Part shown: piece after piece, positions 1 to 12,681 of the stretch
Layout: each line of letters opens with the position of its first letter
Position numbering within the stretch: the stretch's first letter is position 1
Assembly: GCA_022496805.1 (NCBI GenBank)
Contig: CM040100.1
Span: 18,691,009-18,755,008, forward strand
Length of the DNA: 64,000 bases
Direction of reading: 5' to 3'
From: Pohlia nutans
Taxonomy: Eukaryota; Streptophyta; Bryopsida; Bryales; Mniaceae
Notes under the pieces: generated by a model
What the model was told of the DNA's origin: nothing
Databases searched by the model: none
Seen by the model: only the letters and a program-made list of their open reading frames with translations
Made by a program: the position numbers and the translations under genes

Positions 1-2853
1 GTGCACTAATGCAGTCCATGGCTCCTTGTCATCTATGACGGTCTCTACCTTCAGCACAGATTCTTTGGCACCCTTTTTGGAGGATGATTTTTTACCAGGT
101 TTCTCTATGACAGATATCTCTTCATCCTTTCGCCTCTTTCTGTTTGTTGGGGGAGAGGATTCTGAGGTTTCCCTTTTCATGCCACCAATTCGCTGAGACA
201 CAGCAACTCTGGTTTTTGTTACACTGGCTACCTCCTCGGGTGTTCCCAGGTCTAAAGAGTTTCCTTCAATTTCCTTGTTGGATTCTTCTTCCAGAGCTAC
301 ACACGGTCATGAAACAAGTCAAATCACAGTCACAAGAACCAACCCCTAGAGATCTTCTAGAAAATCTAGATGCGTTAACCTTAAAGGACCAAGGATTCAT
401 AGTTTTAAGATGACAAATTCAATTGATCATATTGTGAAGGACCAAATTTTATATCACTGGAATCAGTGAAGAACATTGTATGTGTTGATCAAAAGACAAA
501 TAAATTTGAATAAAAGGAAGTCTACAGAGGACCTATTCAAAACTGCTATAAAAAAACGTGAGGCCCAATTTGGGCTTCTTGGTCCCTTAGGGGATTAAAA
601 TTAGAAACTGCCTTAGACGACATTACAATTGGCAGGGTTTAGGTTTTCTAGAACACCACGGGGGTTTTACTACTCATGTACGAACCACATGATCGGCGAA
701 AAACTTGTACTAAAGCATCTCTTCTGAGAATTTGGCCATCACTTTTACATTAAATCCAAGTAAACGTACCTGACGGTGTTTGACACCCGTGATCACAGAG
801 CCAACTCTTCACAGCCTTCAGTAAATCTGACTTTTGGCCTTTTGGTTGTTTCTTCATCTCCCTGCGAAGTATCAAGCTCAGTACACTCAGAGAACTCTTT
901 ATAAGAGTTTGATGCAATTTTCAAAATACAACTGCTGCTTCTCTTTTGAGTCAGCACTACGCACTCCCACATTCACATTCAAAAGCATCTGAGTACAAGA
1001 AAGATGTAATCCACAGAGAGTTTACCGTAATTGTAATCAGCGTATGACAAGACCCTGTGGAATATTCAAGTACTCAGCACCAACTACAGATTCAAACGAC
1101 AAGGTTACAATTCTGCAGAAGCTTACATGCGAGCTGAATCCAAGGCTAGCATCTAAAAAGCCAGATAACTAAGAAAATTTCGAACCTTAATAGCTGCCGA
1201 AGCTCAGCAACGGTGTAAGAGTTCAGATTATTTGCTTCGTGACGTTCCAACAATTGAAACTGCCAGCTATCAACTCCAAAGTTTTCCTTATTGAGTTTCT
1301 CCACTTCTCCCTGGGAAGACTGCAAAATCGACAAAAACAAAAATGCGTGTTCTCATAATACACCTTAATACGACTTTAATACCACCTTCTCTAATATCAC
1401 CTTCTCTATTCTTTCACCAAATTCTATGGAATGGACTTACACAGTTCAAAACTCACTCTCTACTCTCACTACCATTGTGTCACAAGAAGTCGCATACAAA
1501 TGTAGTTCGGCAAGAGTGAAAAAGACTGTAGACCGTCTTCCTGCTGTACTTCATTAATGTCAATTCTACATGCAACACTATTGATTGTCACAATGCTACA
1601 AAACTCTATTGATAATAAGGTGCATTGTGGGACATTAAAGAGATCTGGATGTATTACAGTGTTTTTTCAGACCAAGTAGAAGTTGAAACAATTGAGAAAA
1701 TGTACTTACCTCTGAAGTGCTTCTGATTCCATTTCGCACTGTATGTAATTGGACAGCCGTAAACTCTTCTATTGTTTCCTTCTCCTTTCGAGCTCTGAGT
1801 TTCCTGCTACTCATGTTGGTAGAATCCAGCCAACAGCACCGTAACTGCCTGCACAAAAAAAAACAAAACAAAACAAAACAAGCACTCTCTTCAAAACATG
1901 AGACTGGATGAGAGTTAATGAGAATGAATGAGAGTTAATCCAAAAACCGTTAAAAACCTGATCCCGTCTCCTGTTATCAACAGCAACTCATCTCTTCCAA
2001 TACACTTGGTTGGTTTCAATTAGCAAGTTCAGTGTATGCATGACTTAACCCCTAAAGGACCAAGGGTTCATGGTTTTAAAATGACAAATTCAATCCATCA
2101 TATTGTGAAAAATATAATTAAGATGGAACCAAATTTTATATCACCAGATTCAATAAAGAACATTGCATGTGTTAGTCAAAAAAAAAACAAATTTGAACAC
2201 ATAAGACCTACTCAAAACTCCTAAAAAAGAAACATGAGGCCCAATTTGAGCTTCTTGGTGCTTAAGGGGTTAACTACATATCTACAGCCACTGATCTTCA
2301 AGTGGAACTGAGGTTGTCAACTATCCCTTCAATAGTGGTCTACAACCTCCCTCTTTGAATAATTACATTAAAAAACACCATATATTATCCTTAAACTCAA
2401 AAAGTTTTTACAAACTCTGATGTCTGAAATCTTCAGATCAAAGTAAAGTTCAAAAATTCTTGAGTTTAAGGATAACTCTATTGAGTTAGAAGAATTTGAG
2501 TTTAGCTCTTGTGAACTCTCCACTGATCACCCAGTGAAAGCACACTCCTTACATAAATATTGATAAAAGTGACAGAAAGAGTATAAAGGGAAACCCTAAA
2601 ACCAAAATCAGGTCACAAGAAAAGCAACAACTCACCTGTGAAATGTAGTCTGACGAGGCTTCACAGCCTTCCAGAAGATGCTCTGAAACAATAATGCAGT
2701 GTTGTTTCTACATTCTGAAAGACCAAGCCAACCTAAAGCAAGATGAGGGTGAGGCTTGGGATTGCTTCGGGGAACTGGGAGATGGTGCAAGGACTGAATG
2801 GGCAGATTAGGGTTCCGAAGCTTGGCAATGCCACACGGAATTGCGCTCTTCAT
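1..2853 (-). CDS. ARP: ARP-type AP endonuclease with SAP domain, 5' part (3' end outside window)
   Basis: Base-excision-repair apurinic/apyrimidinic endonuclease of the plant ARP type (exonuclease III family), plastid-located in Arabidopsis. Exons on the minus strand: 2853-2636, 1848-1710, 1319-1186, 861-770, 296-<1; all junctions keep frame. Exon 1 (start MKSAIPCGIAKL) is basic, Ser/Pro-rich and transit-peptide-like. Exon 2 is Lys/Arg-rich (MSSRKLRARKEKE). Exons 3-4 together encode a SAP-type DNA-binding helix pair: YTVAELRQLLREMKKQPKG followed by QKSDLLKAVKSWL, with the intron inside the motif. Exon 5 is a charged linker (KRETSESSPPTNRKRRK) ending EPWTALVH, which matches the segment just before the catalytic domain in plant ARP proteins. 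The catalytic domain lies upstream of base 1 and cannot be checked. The donor of exon 3 (AAG|GTTCGA) is weak but gives the SAP match. TTAA elements sit in introns 1 and 4. Confidence 0.82.
375..598 (+). mobile_element. TTAA-bounded MITE, family A (copy 1), in ARP intron 4
   Basis: About 224 bp from TTAACCTTAAAGGACCAAGG to CTTGGTCCCTTAGGGGATTAA. The ends are inverted repeats beginning CCYYTAAAGGACCAAG just inside TTAA or a near match. The interior matches copies at 2045, 3368, 30583, 31828 and 54744 (shared TTTATATCACYRGAATCAGT and GAACATTGTATGTGTTGRTC). No coding capacity. Boundaries and target duplication fit a piggyBac-type non-autonomous element. Confidence 0.8.
2045..2273 (+). mobile_element. 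TTAA-bounded MITE, family A (copy 2), in ARP intron 1
   Basis: About 229 bp with TTAA at both ends, left TTAACCCCTAAAGGACCAAG and right CTTGGTGCTTAAGGGGTTAA. Same orientation and interior as the copy at 375-598 (TTCATGGTTTTAAAATGACA, then CCCAATTTGAGCTTCTTGG). It lies in the first ARP intron, so it would be removed by splicing. Confidence 0.85.
2385..2478. repeat. Small foldback ending in AGTTATCCTTAAA
   Basis: TTATCCTTAAACTCAA at 2385-2400 is the inverse of the TTGAGTTTAAGGATAA ending near 2474, followed by CTCT. The tip sequence AGAGTTATCCTTAAA also forms the tips of the large hairpin at 19579-19938, so the two may belong to one foldback family. It lies in ARP intron 1. Confidence 0.55.
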
Positions 2854-3367
2854 ACCAGACCTAACTTACAAACCTAACGAACGACTCAACAACGCAAGAG
2901 AGTTATTGTGAGAAACCTTGATTAGGTCACAATTGGCAACAGGATCCAGGTTGAAACTCTGCATCATTCACAAAAACAGAGTCCACAATAAATTATTCTG
3001 GTTGCTCTCAAACCTCTTTCTTAGATGAAATTCTTGCCACACTGTAGATCATTGGCTGTATCGTACATTCAAGCTATGCCATAGTGAAAAAGTTGGCAAG
3101 GAAAAAAAGTGTGAGTCTCAGAGAAAAACTGAACAACATCCTCTCTCGAAAGTCTCACAATGCCGGAGCTCGCACACATCCTACTTACCGTGAAATGGAA
3201 TTCAAACAATTGATCGGAGCTCGCATGATCATGCAAACGCAATTGATTGTGGAATTCGATGAGAAGAAACTTTGTATGCTTCTTTTCGTTTTCGGTTTCC
3301 TTTTTCTTCTATCCTTTCCTTTTGTTTTGTTTGTATTTATTTGTTTAGTGTGTGTGACTCTACATTA

Positions 3368-3595
3368 TTAAACCCTAAAGGACCAAGAAGCCCAAATTGG
3401 GTCTCATATATTTTTGAGTAAGTCTTATGTGAACTTGTTTGTTCAAATTTATTTGTTGTTTGATTAGCACATGCAATGTTCTTCAAAATGAATTTGATGA
3501 TATGAAATTTGATCTCATCATAATTATAATTTCACAATATGATCAATTGAATTTGTCATTTTTAAATCATGAATCCTTGATCCTTTATGGATTAA
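3368..3595 (-). mobile_element. TTAA-bounded MITE, family A (copy 3)
   Basis: Reverse-orientation copy about 0.5 kb upstream of the ARP start codon. It begins TTAAACCCTAAAGGACCAAG and ends CTTGATCCTTTATGGATTAA. The interior is the complement of the copy at 31828 (GAAGCCCAAATTGGGTCTCA). The 73-codon ORF crossing it is a chance frame. Confidence 0.8.
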
Positions 3596-6022
3596 GCCCT
3601 AGATTTTCTATCCCTATTAAAGTTTCCAAGATTTTCTCCGATGTTCGTGGATACTCTTGAATGCTCTATTCTTTACATTTTAAGTGAGTTTTCTTTCTTT
3701 TTTCTTATTAAATTCTTTCATACAATGCCAAATGTTTGCTTTCACCATAGTTCCAAGAAAAGTTAATGTAAAATTCGATCTAAGTAGTAGGGGTTTTGGA
3801 ACCCTAATGTTAAGAAACACACGGAAAGTTCAAGGCTTGAAGTTGGGGTTAAAGAAATTTCACGTAATTATTTGGACACTTTAACCTCTAAATGTCTACA
3901 GGTTTTTGGGCAATACTTACAGGTTTCTTTAACTTTTTCAAGTTTTAACTCTAAAGAGCATATGTAAGACGTTCTTATTAAAAGACATCCGTATGGTTGA
4001 ATTTGAAATAAAATGCCTAAATATTATGATTTCAAATGAATTTACAAGAAAAAACTTTGAAAATTCACTAAAATTATAATTTTAATACTTCATTTGGAAA
4101 TTCATTATGATTGGTTGAAATCATTATGCTTCAATAGTGGTGAATTTGTTCACATAAATTTTGTTATGGTTTAATAAAGGTGTCTTGAGATCTCTTTGTA
4201 AGCAATCAAAAGATAATTTTATAAGTTGAAATATTGCACATTATGCAAAAGATGATTCAATGTTGTACAAACAAAACAAATAAACTACTTTCCTTTATAG
4301 TACAATTAAACTCTTGTTTGACTTTGTGCTTTTTGGAGATGACAACAACTCATAGTTGCGTGCAACTTAATAACATAAACTGAGTTTTTTTTTTTGTTTT
4401 TTTTCTTCCTAAATTGAGGATTGGTCCCACCTTGGCAAGTAGCAATTATGAGCCAAAACAAGGGGCCAAATCGTGAGCCAAATTGATTTTGCACTTGTAA
4501 AACATGTTTAGTCCCTTATTGTTTTCTATTACAGTAGTTATGATTTTTCCAAAGTCTTGGATAAAACTTTAATGTACCATTAAATGTGCTTTTTATAACT
4601 TTTTGGAAGTTCTCATTAAAACAATATTGTATTTTGCATTATGGATAGAAGTAACCTATATGGTCAATTTGGAAATATATTTATGGATATTTTTCAAATC
4701 AATTCCAAAACACTTTCTTTTGAAAATTCACCCAATTTTATTTTTTTTCATTTTTAGTATATATATATATATTTTTTATTTTTTATTTTTTTTATTTTTT
4801 TATTTTTTTTATTTTTTATTTTTTATTTTTATTTTTGTGATTGGCTAAATTGCATCTTACATGTATTTATTTTTAAAAAGCCACAAATTTGATCATGAAT
4901 TTCTCCTAATATTAAAATTTAACACTATAATTATGTTATACACTTTTTGTTCTCTTTTTTCATTAAAAATAATAATAATAGCAATTTGAAATTTGTAATA
5001 CATCTGTACTAAACAATCCATTTCATTATGCACAAGAATTTATTTATTGTGGAAAATAAAAGGTGTTTTCCGTCCAAAAATGTTGCTTAAAGGTGGGCAT
5101 CACTTACAAAATGTTTGCACAAGTCATTAAGAGTTAAAAAAAGACTTTAATCCCATTAGATGTTCCATTGGTGCATGCGTTCAATATGGTTAACATCAAC
5201 TATCTTTAATTAGTTAGTTGAAAACAAAACACCACTTGAATCAACCAAATATAGTAATATTAACTACTAAACCTTGTTTTAATTTTAAGATTGAATGCTT
5301 AGCTCTTGTGTTTATTGATAATGGAGTCTATAACTGAATGCTTAGCTTTGTTTAGCTTTTATGCTTTATGAGGGTTTTGCAATTTTAAGCAATAGTGATG
5401 CATCAAAAAAATTATTTGATATCAATTATCTTAGTTTTTCCATTGTCATGTAGCCTCCCTAGTTTTATTTAACAAGATAGTTTTATGTTTTGATTTTGCA
5501 AGATTAGTACATGAGCGTCAAAATTTTCCTCTAATATTTAAAGTTGAAAAAGATTTTAAGAAACTCCGGTCCTCTTTCGAGGCCGGCGTGAATAAAGTGT
5601 CTATTCGTAATGTTAATGAACTAGTGTCCACCGGACAAAGGGCCATTGGAACAAAACTACCTTTTAAAAAGTACATAAAAATAAGTGAATACTTGCCAAT
5701 GATAGGATAAAAAGGACATTTTCATGGCTCTTAAATAAGTTAATGTCTTACAAATAGCTCTTACCTACATTAGAATCCCAACATTAAGTTATACATGGCT
5801 CTTATAGCTTAATGTCCTAACCTTAAACTACACATCACTCCTACCTATGTTAAAATCTTTACTTCAAGCCAACACATGGCTCCACAACATGTTGAACAAA
5901 GATCCATGCCACCTATGTAAAAATCTTTACTTTAACTCCTAAACCTTTGAACATGCCTTTGTGGCAAATAGAGCAAATAGAATATGGTATATTGTGGTTG
6001 AATTTGGAACGGATTCACACCT
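3596..6022. other. Intergenic AT-rich stretch
   Basis: No gene was recognised. It contains a run of T blocks separated by single A (about 4738-4836), short A/T tracts, and a few degenerate copies of words seen elsewhere. The stretch 5690-5960 has several short repeats of 'catggctc..tta(c/a)' type with no clear ends. A short ORF over the T-rich run is low-complexity and not credible. Confidence 0.5.
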
Positions 6023-6521
6023 TTAACCCCTAAAGGACCAACTGTCAATTCTTTGAACGATATACAAATTTCATCCACGTTTTCTCATCCGCCATGCACT
6101 TTTTGCAAAGGAAAACGAATACAAAAAAATTCTATAGCAAGATAGCTTCATGCATATGTGATCCGATTAGAAAGGGGATGATTTGTGAAAATTTTATGCC
6201 TCTTCTCATGTTGGAGTGATTCACCAAAAAATTCAAAGATTTTAGTCTAAATGTGCTCTTGAAAAAATAAACTCATAAAATTAAGCAACCAAAAAATCTC
6301 CAAGAATCACTACACTTAGAGCATTACATTCCAACCCTTCACAACAAATTTCATCCACAAATTGTCAATATCTTATTTATAATTGAATTACAAAATATTT
6401 TTGAATGTTAACTTTCAAATTTTATACAAGAATATTGGTGATAGCAATCATAGATCTAACTGTATAAATAGAATCTAAAATTATAATGTACAACTTTTAT
6501 CCCTCTTGGTTTAGGGGTTAA
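6023..6521 (+). mobile_element. TTAA-bounded element, family B (copy 1), decayed
   Basis: It begins TTAACCCCTAAAGGACCAAC and ends TTTAGGGGTTAA. The interior shares GTGATCCGATTAGAAAGGGG, AAAATTAAGCAACCAAAAAA and ATCATAGATCTAACYGTAT with the 31258, 53643, 18547 and 35050 copies, but it lacks the GTCCAGAAAGTGGAC palindrome. Length is about 499 bp versus about 560-574 bp for fuller copies. Confidence 0.75.
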
Positions 6522-6673
6522 TGGGTTTGAGTTCAAAAGAGAAATTGGAATTTAGATCAATGCTATTATAGTCTAGTGAGCAATTGAGATCCTAGTTTAG
6601 AGCTTCTTGTTGACAACAAATCCCAATTATACTGCAACGTATATACTATCCCTATAGGACATTTAGGGGTTAA
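6518..6673. mobile_element. Possible small TTAA-bounded element sharing a junction with family B copy 1
   Basis: A second TTAA follows 150 bp later after GGACATTTAGGGG, the usual right end of these elements. The left end (TTAATGGGTTTG) does not match a canonical CCCC tip, so this may instead be a truncated element or a duplicated right end. Confidence 0.4.
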
Positions 6674-6806
6674 CACATGGCTCCACAACATTGTTGAGCA
6701 AAGACCCATGCCAGCTGCGTGGGTCAATGTGTCACTTCAACTAACAAATATCGATTAATTAATAAGATGCATTGCCATTTCGTTACAAGTTAAAAAGGAA
6801 AGAGAA

Positions 6807-7474
6807 TTAACCCCTAAACGCCGCCGCCACCAAAAAATGGCTTATGACTGAAGTCGACTGTTCAAATCCAATTCTTTATGTGAAGTTAAATTCAAATCAT
6901 TCAGGCTATTTTTAGATTTTACATTGGGTCCCAACTACAAAAAGAATTGTAAAAACGGGTCACCGTGTAGTGTATTTTGAATTTTTTTGCTTGTTCTACT
7001 TAAACTAAATTTAGGCCGTGAAAATGAGTTCCATTGCATCTGAGCTTAACTAACAAAATGAAGCTTGCCAAGTCTAGTTTCTACTCCACTTGGAATTTTT
7101 GGAAAAAATTGAAAATTGAGTGTTTTATTGTAGTTACAAGTTCGGTAGGTATTACCAAGGTGTAGCAAAAATTTATAAATTTAGATACACGGATGATTTT
7201 CATTAACTAAACTTTTCTTCATTGTAATTTACACCTGTGGTAAAAGAAAATCGGAATTTTCTAATACATTTTGTAATTGACATGAATTTTCTTTACAATC
7301 ACTTCAAAAAACCATAGTAATTTCAATTTTTTACTAAAATTTATGAAAAATTTATGATTTGTAGTAAACATGTGGCTTCATCTAGTAGAATTCTTGTATT
7401 ATTTTTAGTCGCAAAACTGAGTGTGGGAGATAAAGCATGATTCCATGGTCATAGGCCCAACCTTAAGGGGTTAA
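6807..7474 (+). mobile_element. TTAA-bounded element, family C
   Basis: About 668 bp from TTAACCCCTAAACGCCGCCG to AACCTTAAGGGGTTAA. TTAA is present at both ends with inverted CCCCT(T)AA tips. The interior is unlike families A and B and has no coding capacity. Only one copy was seen here, so the family assignment rests on the ends. Confidence 0.65.
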
Positions 7475-7640
7475 CTTGTGAGAAGAACAGGGTGGAATTT
7501 AACGCTGCTATAGTGCTATGTGTAGGGTTACTAAAGTGATCGAAAACTCTTATCAGAGACATTGATAATGGAGAAACAATATTTCTTTCAGAAAACGTGA
7601 CCTTTCCACAAACCGCCCCAGCCAGCAGCTCGGCATTTGG

Positions 7641-8461
7641 TTAACCCTTTAGTGCCCACATAACCGCTAAGTGGTCACTAGATCACCAGAAAATGAAATG
7701 CTATAAAATCTGTGAACCATCTCAGTCCGGTGTCTGAAGTTTAGATGTGTAACTTTTGATTCTACAAATGATGCAAAAAGAAAATTTGGAATCTGACTTT
7801 CTTAGATATCCAAATACCCATGTACAAAACACCAAAATATTGCAAATACCTCAAAATACAGCAAATACTTACAAATACAACATATGTACTATGTTGTATT
7901 TCTAGTGTTTGGAAGTTTGTTATCTCGTGTTTTTTTTTTGGATTGTGTTCTCTCATTCATGTTCCATTAGTGTATGTATTCCGATCTTGATCAATGTACC
8001 AACTCCTTTCTTATTTTAATGTATAAATTAGTGTCCTAAACCGTACATGGACAAGTCACTCTCACTTATAAAATTCACAATAATTATATGTATGAGTCCG
8101 TTCTTGACATGGAAGATTGCAATGGAGAGGTGGTGGCATAGCTCATTGCTGAACATCTTCACTTTCATATTTGAAAATTTAACCCAAACTCTAATTAACC
8201 TTGAAGTCACACACCCCCCAAAATCTCATTTTTGAGTGTGCATCATACGGTTCAAAGATACACTATGATCTTCCAATCCAATGGTCCGATCTTATCAAGA
8301 TTTGACTGACACTTGTTTCATTAAGCTATGATTACATTTATACGGTTAGATACTATTAATAATATCTTGAATTTCAACAAAGAAAGTTTTAAAATGATAT
8401 CACCCAAAAACTGTGGTTCTTCCAGAACCACCCTGGGCACTAAAGGGTTAATACACCGGCC
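7641..8461 (+). mobile_element. TTAA-bounded element, family D
   Basis: About 821 bp from TTAACCCTTTAGTGCCCACA to TGGGCACTAAAGGGTTAA. The 17-18-bp terminal inverted repeats are perfect, as is the TTAA duplication. The tip CCCTTTRGTGCCCA closely resembles known piggyBac-type ends. Its short ORFs show no transposase motif, so it looks non-autonomous. Its right end lies about 180 bp downstream of the BTB gene's stop codon. Confidence 0.85.
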
Positions 8462-8641
8462 AAATTACAGGTCTCGTCGCAGTAGACTTTTACAAATCGA
8501 TCCAACAACTAAATTGAACCCAAGTGATCAACATATCACCCTACAGGCGGTCACTTGTAACTCAAAAGTAAACGTCGGATAAAACAAACACCAGTTTCTA
8601 CATGCCAACTTACAACCTTTTACTTCCTACAGTTATGATCA

Positions 8642-11600
8642 TCAACAGCCCTCTTCTGACTCCATGATCTCCTCTAGGCTTTCCATTGCAGCAGGTGCTT
8701 GGGTTGCCCTACGGAACCAAATGTCGAAAGCATTCACAAGGTGCGGGCAGTCTTCTAAGTTCCGAGTGGCAAAGCTGAGGCACTGCTGGAGAAGTTTCTG
8801 AGAGTCCGCCATTGGGAGGGTGAGAATGATATTCAAGAATACGTCCTCCAGCTCTTGATGAAGATGCTTGTTTTGATTTTCCCGACCTTGACTACTTTCC
8901 CGAGAAATCACAAGTACAGGCAGCCAGTCTTTCACCAGCTTCAGACGTACCTGATCAGAAAAATATATCCCCAACATATGTAGAGGTCAGAACGATACCC
9001 ATACGTGTTGTGAAGTGATCACACCTACTTAGTTTCACAAACAAAGAACCACTTGTACTGTACAAGAGTTACACAAGATTTAATAATGCTTTTGCTCTAC
9101 ATCAGACACAAATTATAAGGACAAGGTTTTCAGTAAAATTAGAAAACATCATAGAGACCATGGTTCATGAAGAGGTTACCTTAGAATTACAATGATCATA
9201 CAGAGGCCTCCCCATGATTCATAGGAGGCCATTGTGACCATAAGAAGACCTCCCCATGAATCATGGAGAAGGCTATTCTCGGTATGTTGTCTAAAGTTCT
9301 TGAAACAAAATGATTTTACTGAAAACCTCATTATAATATCATTTTGGCATTGGAACCAAGTGACGCAGCTGCGTCAGGCTGCAAACATGATTTCAACGAT
9401 GATGCCTAGTTACCTGCTGCGAAGCAATGATGGAGCCATTAGCAACAGCGCTTGCCAACCGACACGTGCAGCGAAGCACAAGAGCAGGGAGCCCAGGCGC
9501 AATATTTCTCCAAGTATCATCACCGAATGCACGTCTTAAATTTGCTGTAAATGCTCCTTGCTCACTCCATTCCAAAACAGCCGAGTCGGCAACCCTGAGT
9601 TCTATCATTCTCTCAACAATCCAAAGCAAGTGTCGTCCGTTGACAACGGCAGTGTGAAGATTTTGTCTCTGCAAGGCTTCGATTTCATCATGGTGGCCCC
9701 TCACATTAGGACTTGCATACTCCTCGACCGAGTCCTTCACAGTCTTCAAACTGTGCGCAAACGCCTTGTCCAGAACCTGCCGAACGGTGTCCCGAGAGGC
9801 ATGTCCGCTCAAGAGCTGCGCCACAAATGCCTTCACAGTCGCGCCATTTTGGTGGCTGTGTGTAGCTGCATACACCAGGCCGTTGAACATGTCCACAACT
9901 GCGGTTTCCTTCACGATTCAGAGCAACACAGTCAGTCAGCATCAATGAGATCATATTTAAACTGAACTTCGACAATCAAGGGGGTAGTAGACACAAATAA
10001 AGCATTGGATTCTTCATGAATATCCAGAATAGAAGTCACTTACATTCACAGGATTAAGCCTTGTTAACAGTGGAGAAGATTCTTCGAGTTGCAAACATGA
10101 TACAAGCTGCACGATTTGTCGTTCTTCCTCCCTCGTCCACGAGACTGCTTCCAGGAACTTCAGGCAGATAGAAATACATTGGTCGTACAGCAGCTCTGCA
10201 GCTATGGGAAGTATGCTCAGAGCACTTTCAACATTGTATATGGTCCCAATAAAATCTTGTGTGTACAGGAGTTTTAATGTTGCTATATACGAGCTTTGGT
10301 GACGTCCTGGAACCACACAGAGATTGATATGAATGGGTTTTGATTTCGCACTCTCTTCCTGTGTAGAGGTCTGTGCTCGATCCTGCCATCTGTCTGACAA
10401 GAGCGCATCGAAGTAGCGACATTGCGTTAAAACGTGAGCATGAACATTAACGACGTGAGCCCCTCGATGACCAGCTGCTATGGTCTTTTTTGAAGCCCCG
10501 TCTGTAATCTCATCCTCGGATTTATCTTGCTCCGACAGATGGCACTCATCTTGCTGCAAGTGTAGAATAACATCCGCTGTGCTTGCATCATCAAATTTTA
10601 AAGCCCCCTGCCAAGAAAACAACATTGAGTCACACACTGTAAGAATTGTAAAAGACATTGCTCCACAACTCAGGGTTGGTCATAACGGTGCTCTCAAAAA
10701 AAAAGGTGTAAGAGCAAAAATACACAAACCACTGCTGAGGATTAAGCACTCTAGTATTCGAAAACAGATGCAAGATAAATCATGTAACCAGGCCAGCTCA
10801 CCCATCACTCATCAGCACCAGAGCAACCGAGACGTTTAAAGCTTCAAAAACTCTGAGCAAATGGCCGCTCCAAGACAAATGTGAAGAAGCTCTGAACGAC
10901 TGGCAGCCCAAGCATCACATTGTGTGCATGATATGGCGTAAATTCATGCTATTTACTTTGAAAGAGACATACACAGCCATCCTTTCATTTCAAAGGATAT
11001 GAAGGGACGAAGGTGTACAAAACAGCATTAATAGCTCACCCAAACTGCCAAATCAACAACCTTTGCAGGTTGTGTGATAACAGCGATTGTATCCATGACG
11101 TTGATACCTTCAACGAGGACTAGCAGTGGCTACTGATGTGTTTAAGGGAAACCTTCACGCCAGAGCAATGCCTCTTGGTTAGGTTATCACGACCATCATG
11201 TAAATTGTTGAATAAATGTGCTCACACGCACTAGGTTATGAGTCTCAGATGGTTTGAAGAAATTGGAAAAATCTGTCCTCCTCTGTGGGCAGGACCAACA
11301 AAGACAAGAAGTAGTTAAATACAAACCTGTGAACAAGAGCACGGGTCCTAATAAACACACTATCGTGTCTGTATGTATAAAACCAAAAATTGAAAGCACG
11401 TGATGCTGCTTGTGTATGTTTCTGAGGATGCAAAGCCTCTAACAGACAGGGAAAATTAAAATCTTCAATTGAATATGTTAATTCAATTGTTCAACACAAC
11501 AGCCCTCACAAAAGCAGAACATTAACTATGACTGCATTATAGCAGCCACAGTCAAAAGCTGAAAAAAGCCATGAGAAAGACTGAGCGCACCAAAAGTATT

Positions 11601-11876
11601 ATCACACAAAATGTTGTACTCCAGGATGAAAAGTGCTCTCAGGTTAATGCATGACGACTTGCTATAATGGATCCAATAATGTGTAATAAACTCAATCCTC
11701 ATAACTTTAAAATAGATACTTACCGAGCTGTTGCCCTCGTCCATATGCATTTCCCAGGACAAGGAAACCAAAGTGGGAAGGCGATTGCTGCTGCCTACAC
11801 GTTGTCGCTTATTAGTTACATGCATGGCCTCTGTGTTTGAGATCGTTTCCAATTTCTGGCCCTGCTCTATCTTCAT
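8642..11876 (-). CDS. BTB/POZ domain protein of the At3g05675 type
   Basis: Probable CUL3-type adaptor or regulatory protein; substrates are unknown. Coding exons (minus): 11876-11724, 10607-10044, 9908-9414, 8950-8642, all phase 0, giving 506 residues. Exon 1 carries a basic stretch (TNKRQRVGSS). Exon 2 holds the BTB fold: STADVILHLQ, then VVNVHAHVLTQCRYFDALLS, TLKLLYTQDF and ALSILPIAAELLYDQCISIC. Exons 3-4 form the alpha-helical C-terminal half typical of this plant family; exon 4 contains DVFLNIILTLPMADSQKLLQ, matching the conserved FVSIILTLPSADQ-like block of At3g05675. The start ATG at 11876 is the first in frame after an acceptor at 11886. An upstream leader exon ends with donor GAG|GTTAGT at 12682. 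The spacing between BTB motifs is stretched by a Glu/Asp/Ser-rich insert (HLSEQDKSEDEITDGA). Confidence 0.85.
9125..9328. mobile_element. Intronic MITE, family M (copy 1), in BTB intron 3
   Basis: The ends AGGTTTTCAGTAAAATT (9125) and ATTTTACTGAAAACCT (to 9328) are inverted repeats. The interior has facing CCTCCCCATGATTCAT / CCTCCCCATGAATCATGG modules and RTTGTCTAAARTTC. Related copies occur at 28851, 29555 and 47280, all in introns of other genes. Confidence 0.75.
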
Positions 11877-12681
11877 TCTTGACGCCTGTAACCATAGAGT
11901 GACACGAACGCCCGACTTACAAAGCAAGATCACGAAAATTACCAAAGGCTTCATAATTCAATAAGCCATTTACAGATGAAAGGGACTATGCTTCGAGGAT
12001 CTGAATTAAGACGGCAGTCTCCATGTGATAAATCTCCGACTGTGCACATAAATCTGTAAGAATATCAAAATGTACATGAGCGCAGTTACCTAAGAAACCA
12101 GTCATCCCCCGTCAGCAAAGTGCCGCGCCCTACATAACACTTTCATACCTACAAAACCGAGATCATCACTTCCCAAACAATCGCCCCTGATCTCAAACGC
12201 ACGCAGAACACAGAATACAAAGCTCTGTTTCATATGACCAGGGGCATCATGAAATCTCAAATCGCATCCGAACACCGACTGACGCGGAACTGGAGACATT
12301 GAATTAATGCGCTCAAGCAGGAAACCCTAAACCAAGCACTCCTCTCGATCAAAAATATAAAATACCGCAATTACGGACTGATCACTAATTCTACCATCAG
12401 GAGAAATTTATTAGAAGCGATCCTTAACCTTAATCTTCAACTGCCGACCTAACCACAAACGGATCAGTAACCTGATGCGCCATTTCATTCCAATTAGTCA
12501 AGAATCGTTACCTAACCGTAACAAAACTCGTTTAAAGCAATCGGACGGGCGTGACGACGATCACCAATCGACACAAAACCCTTCGATCCGGTCTTGTACC
12601 CTAAAGAAGTGGTCAATCGCTATTCTGGATCGCTAAACCTCCACATGCAACCAAAACTTCTGGGAAAAAATTGCACTAACC

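Noticed and set aside
7641..8582. Short ORFs in the family D element as a transposase remnant
   Set aside because: None contains DDE-type motifs or a Cys-rich tail; they overlap on both strands, as expected by chance in AT-rich DNA.
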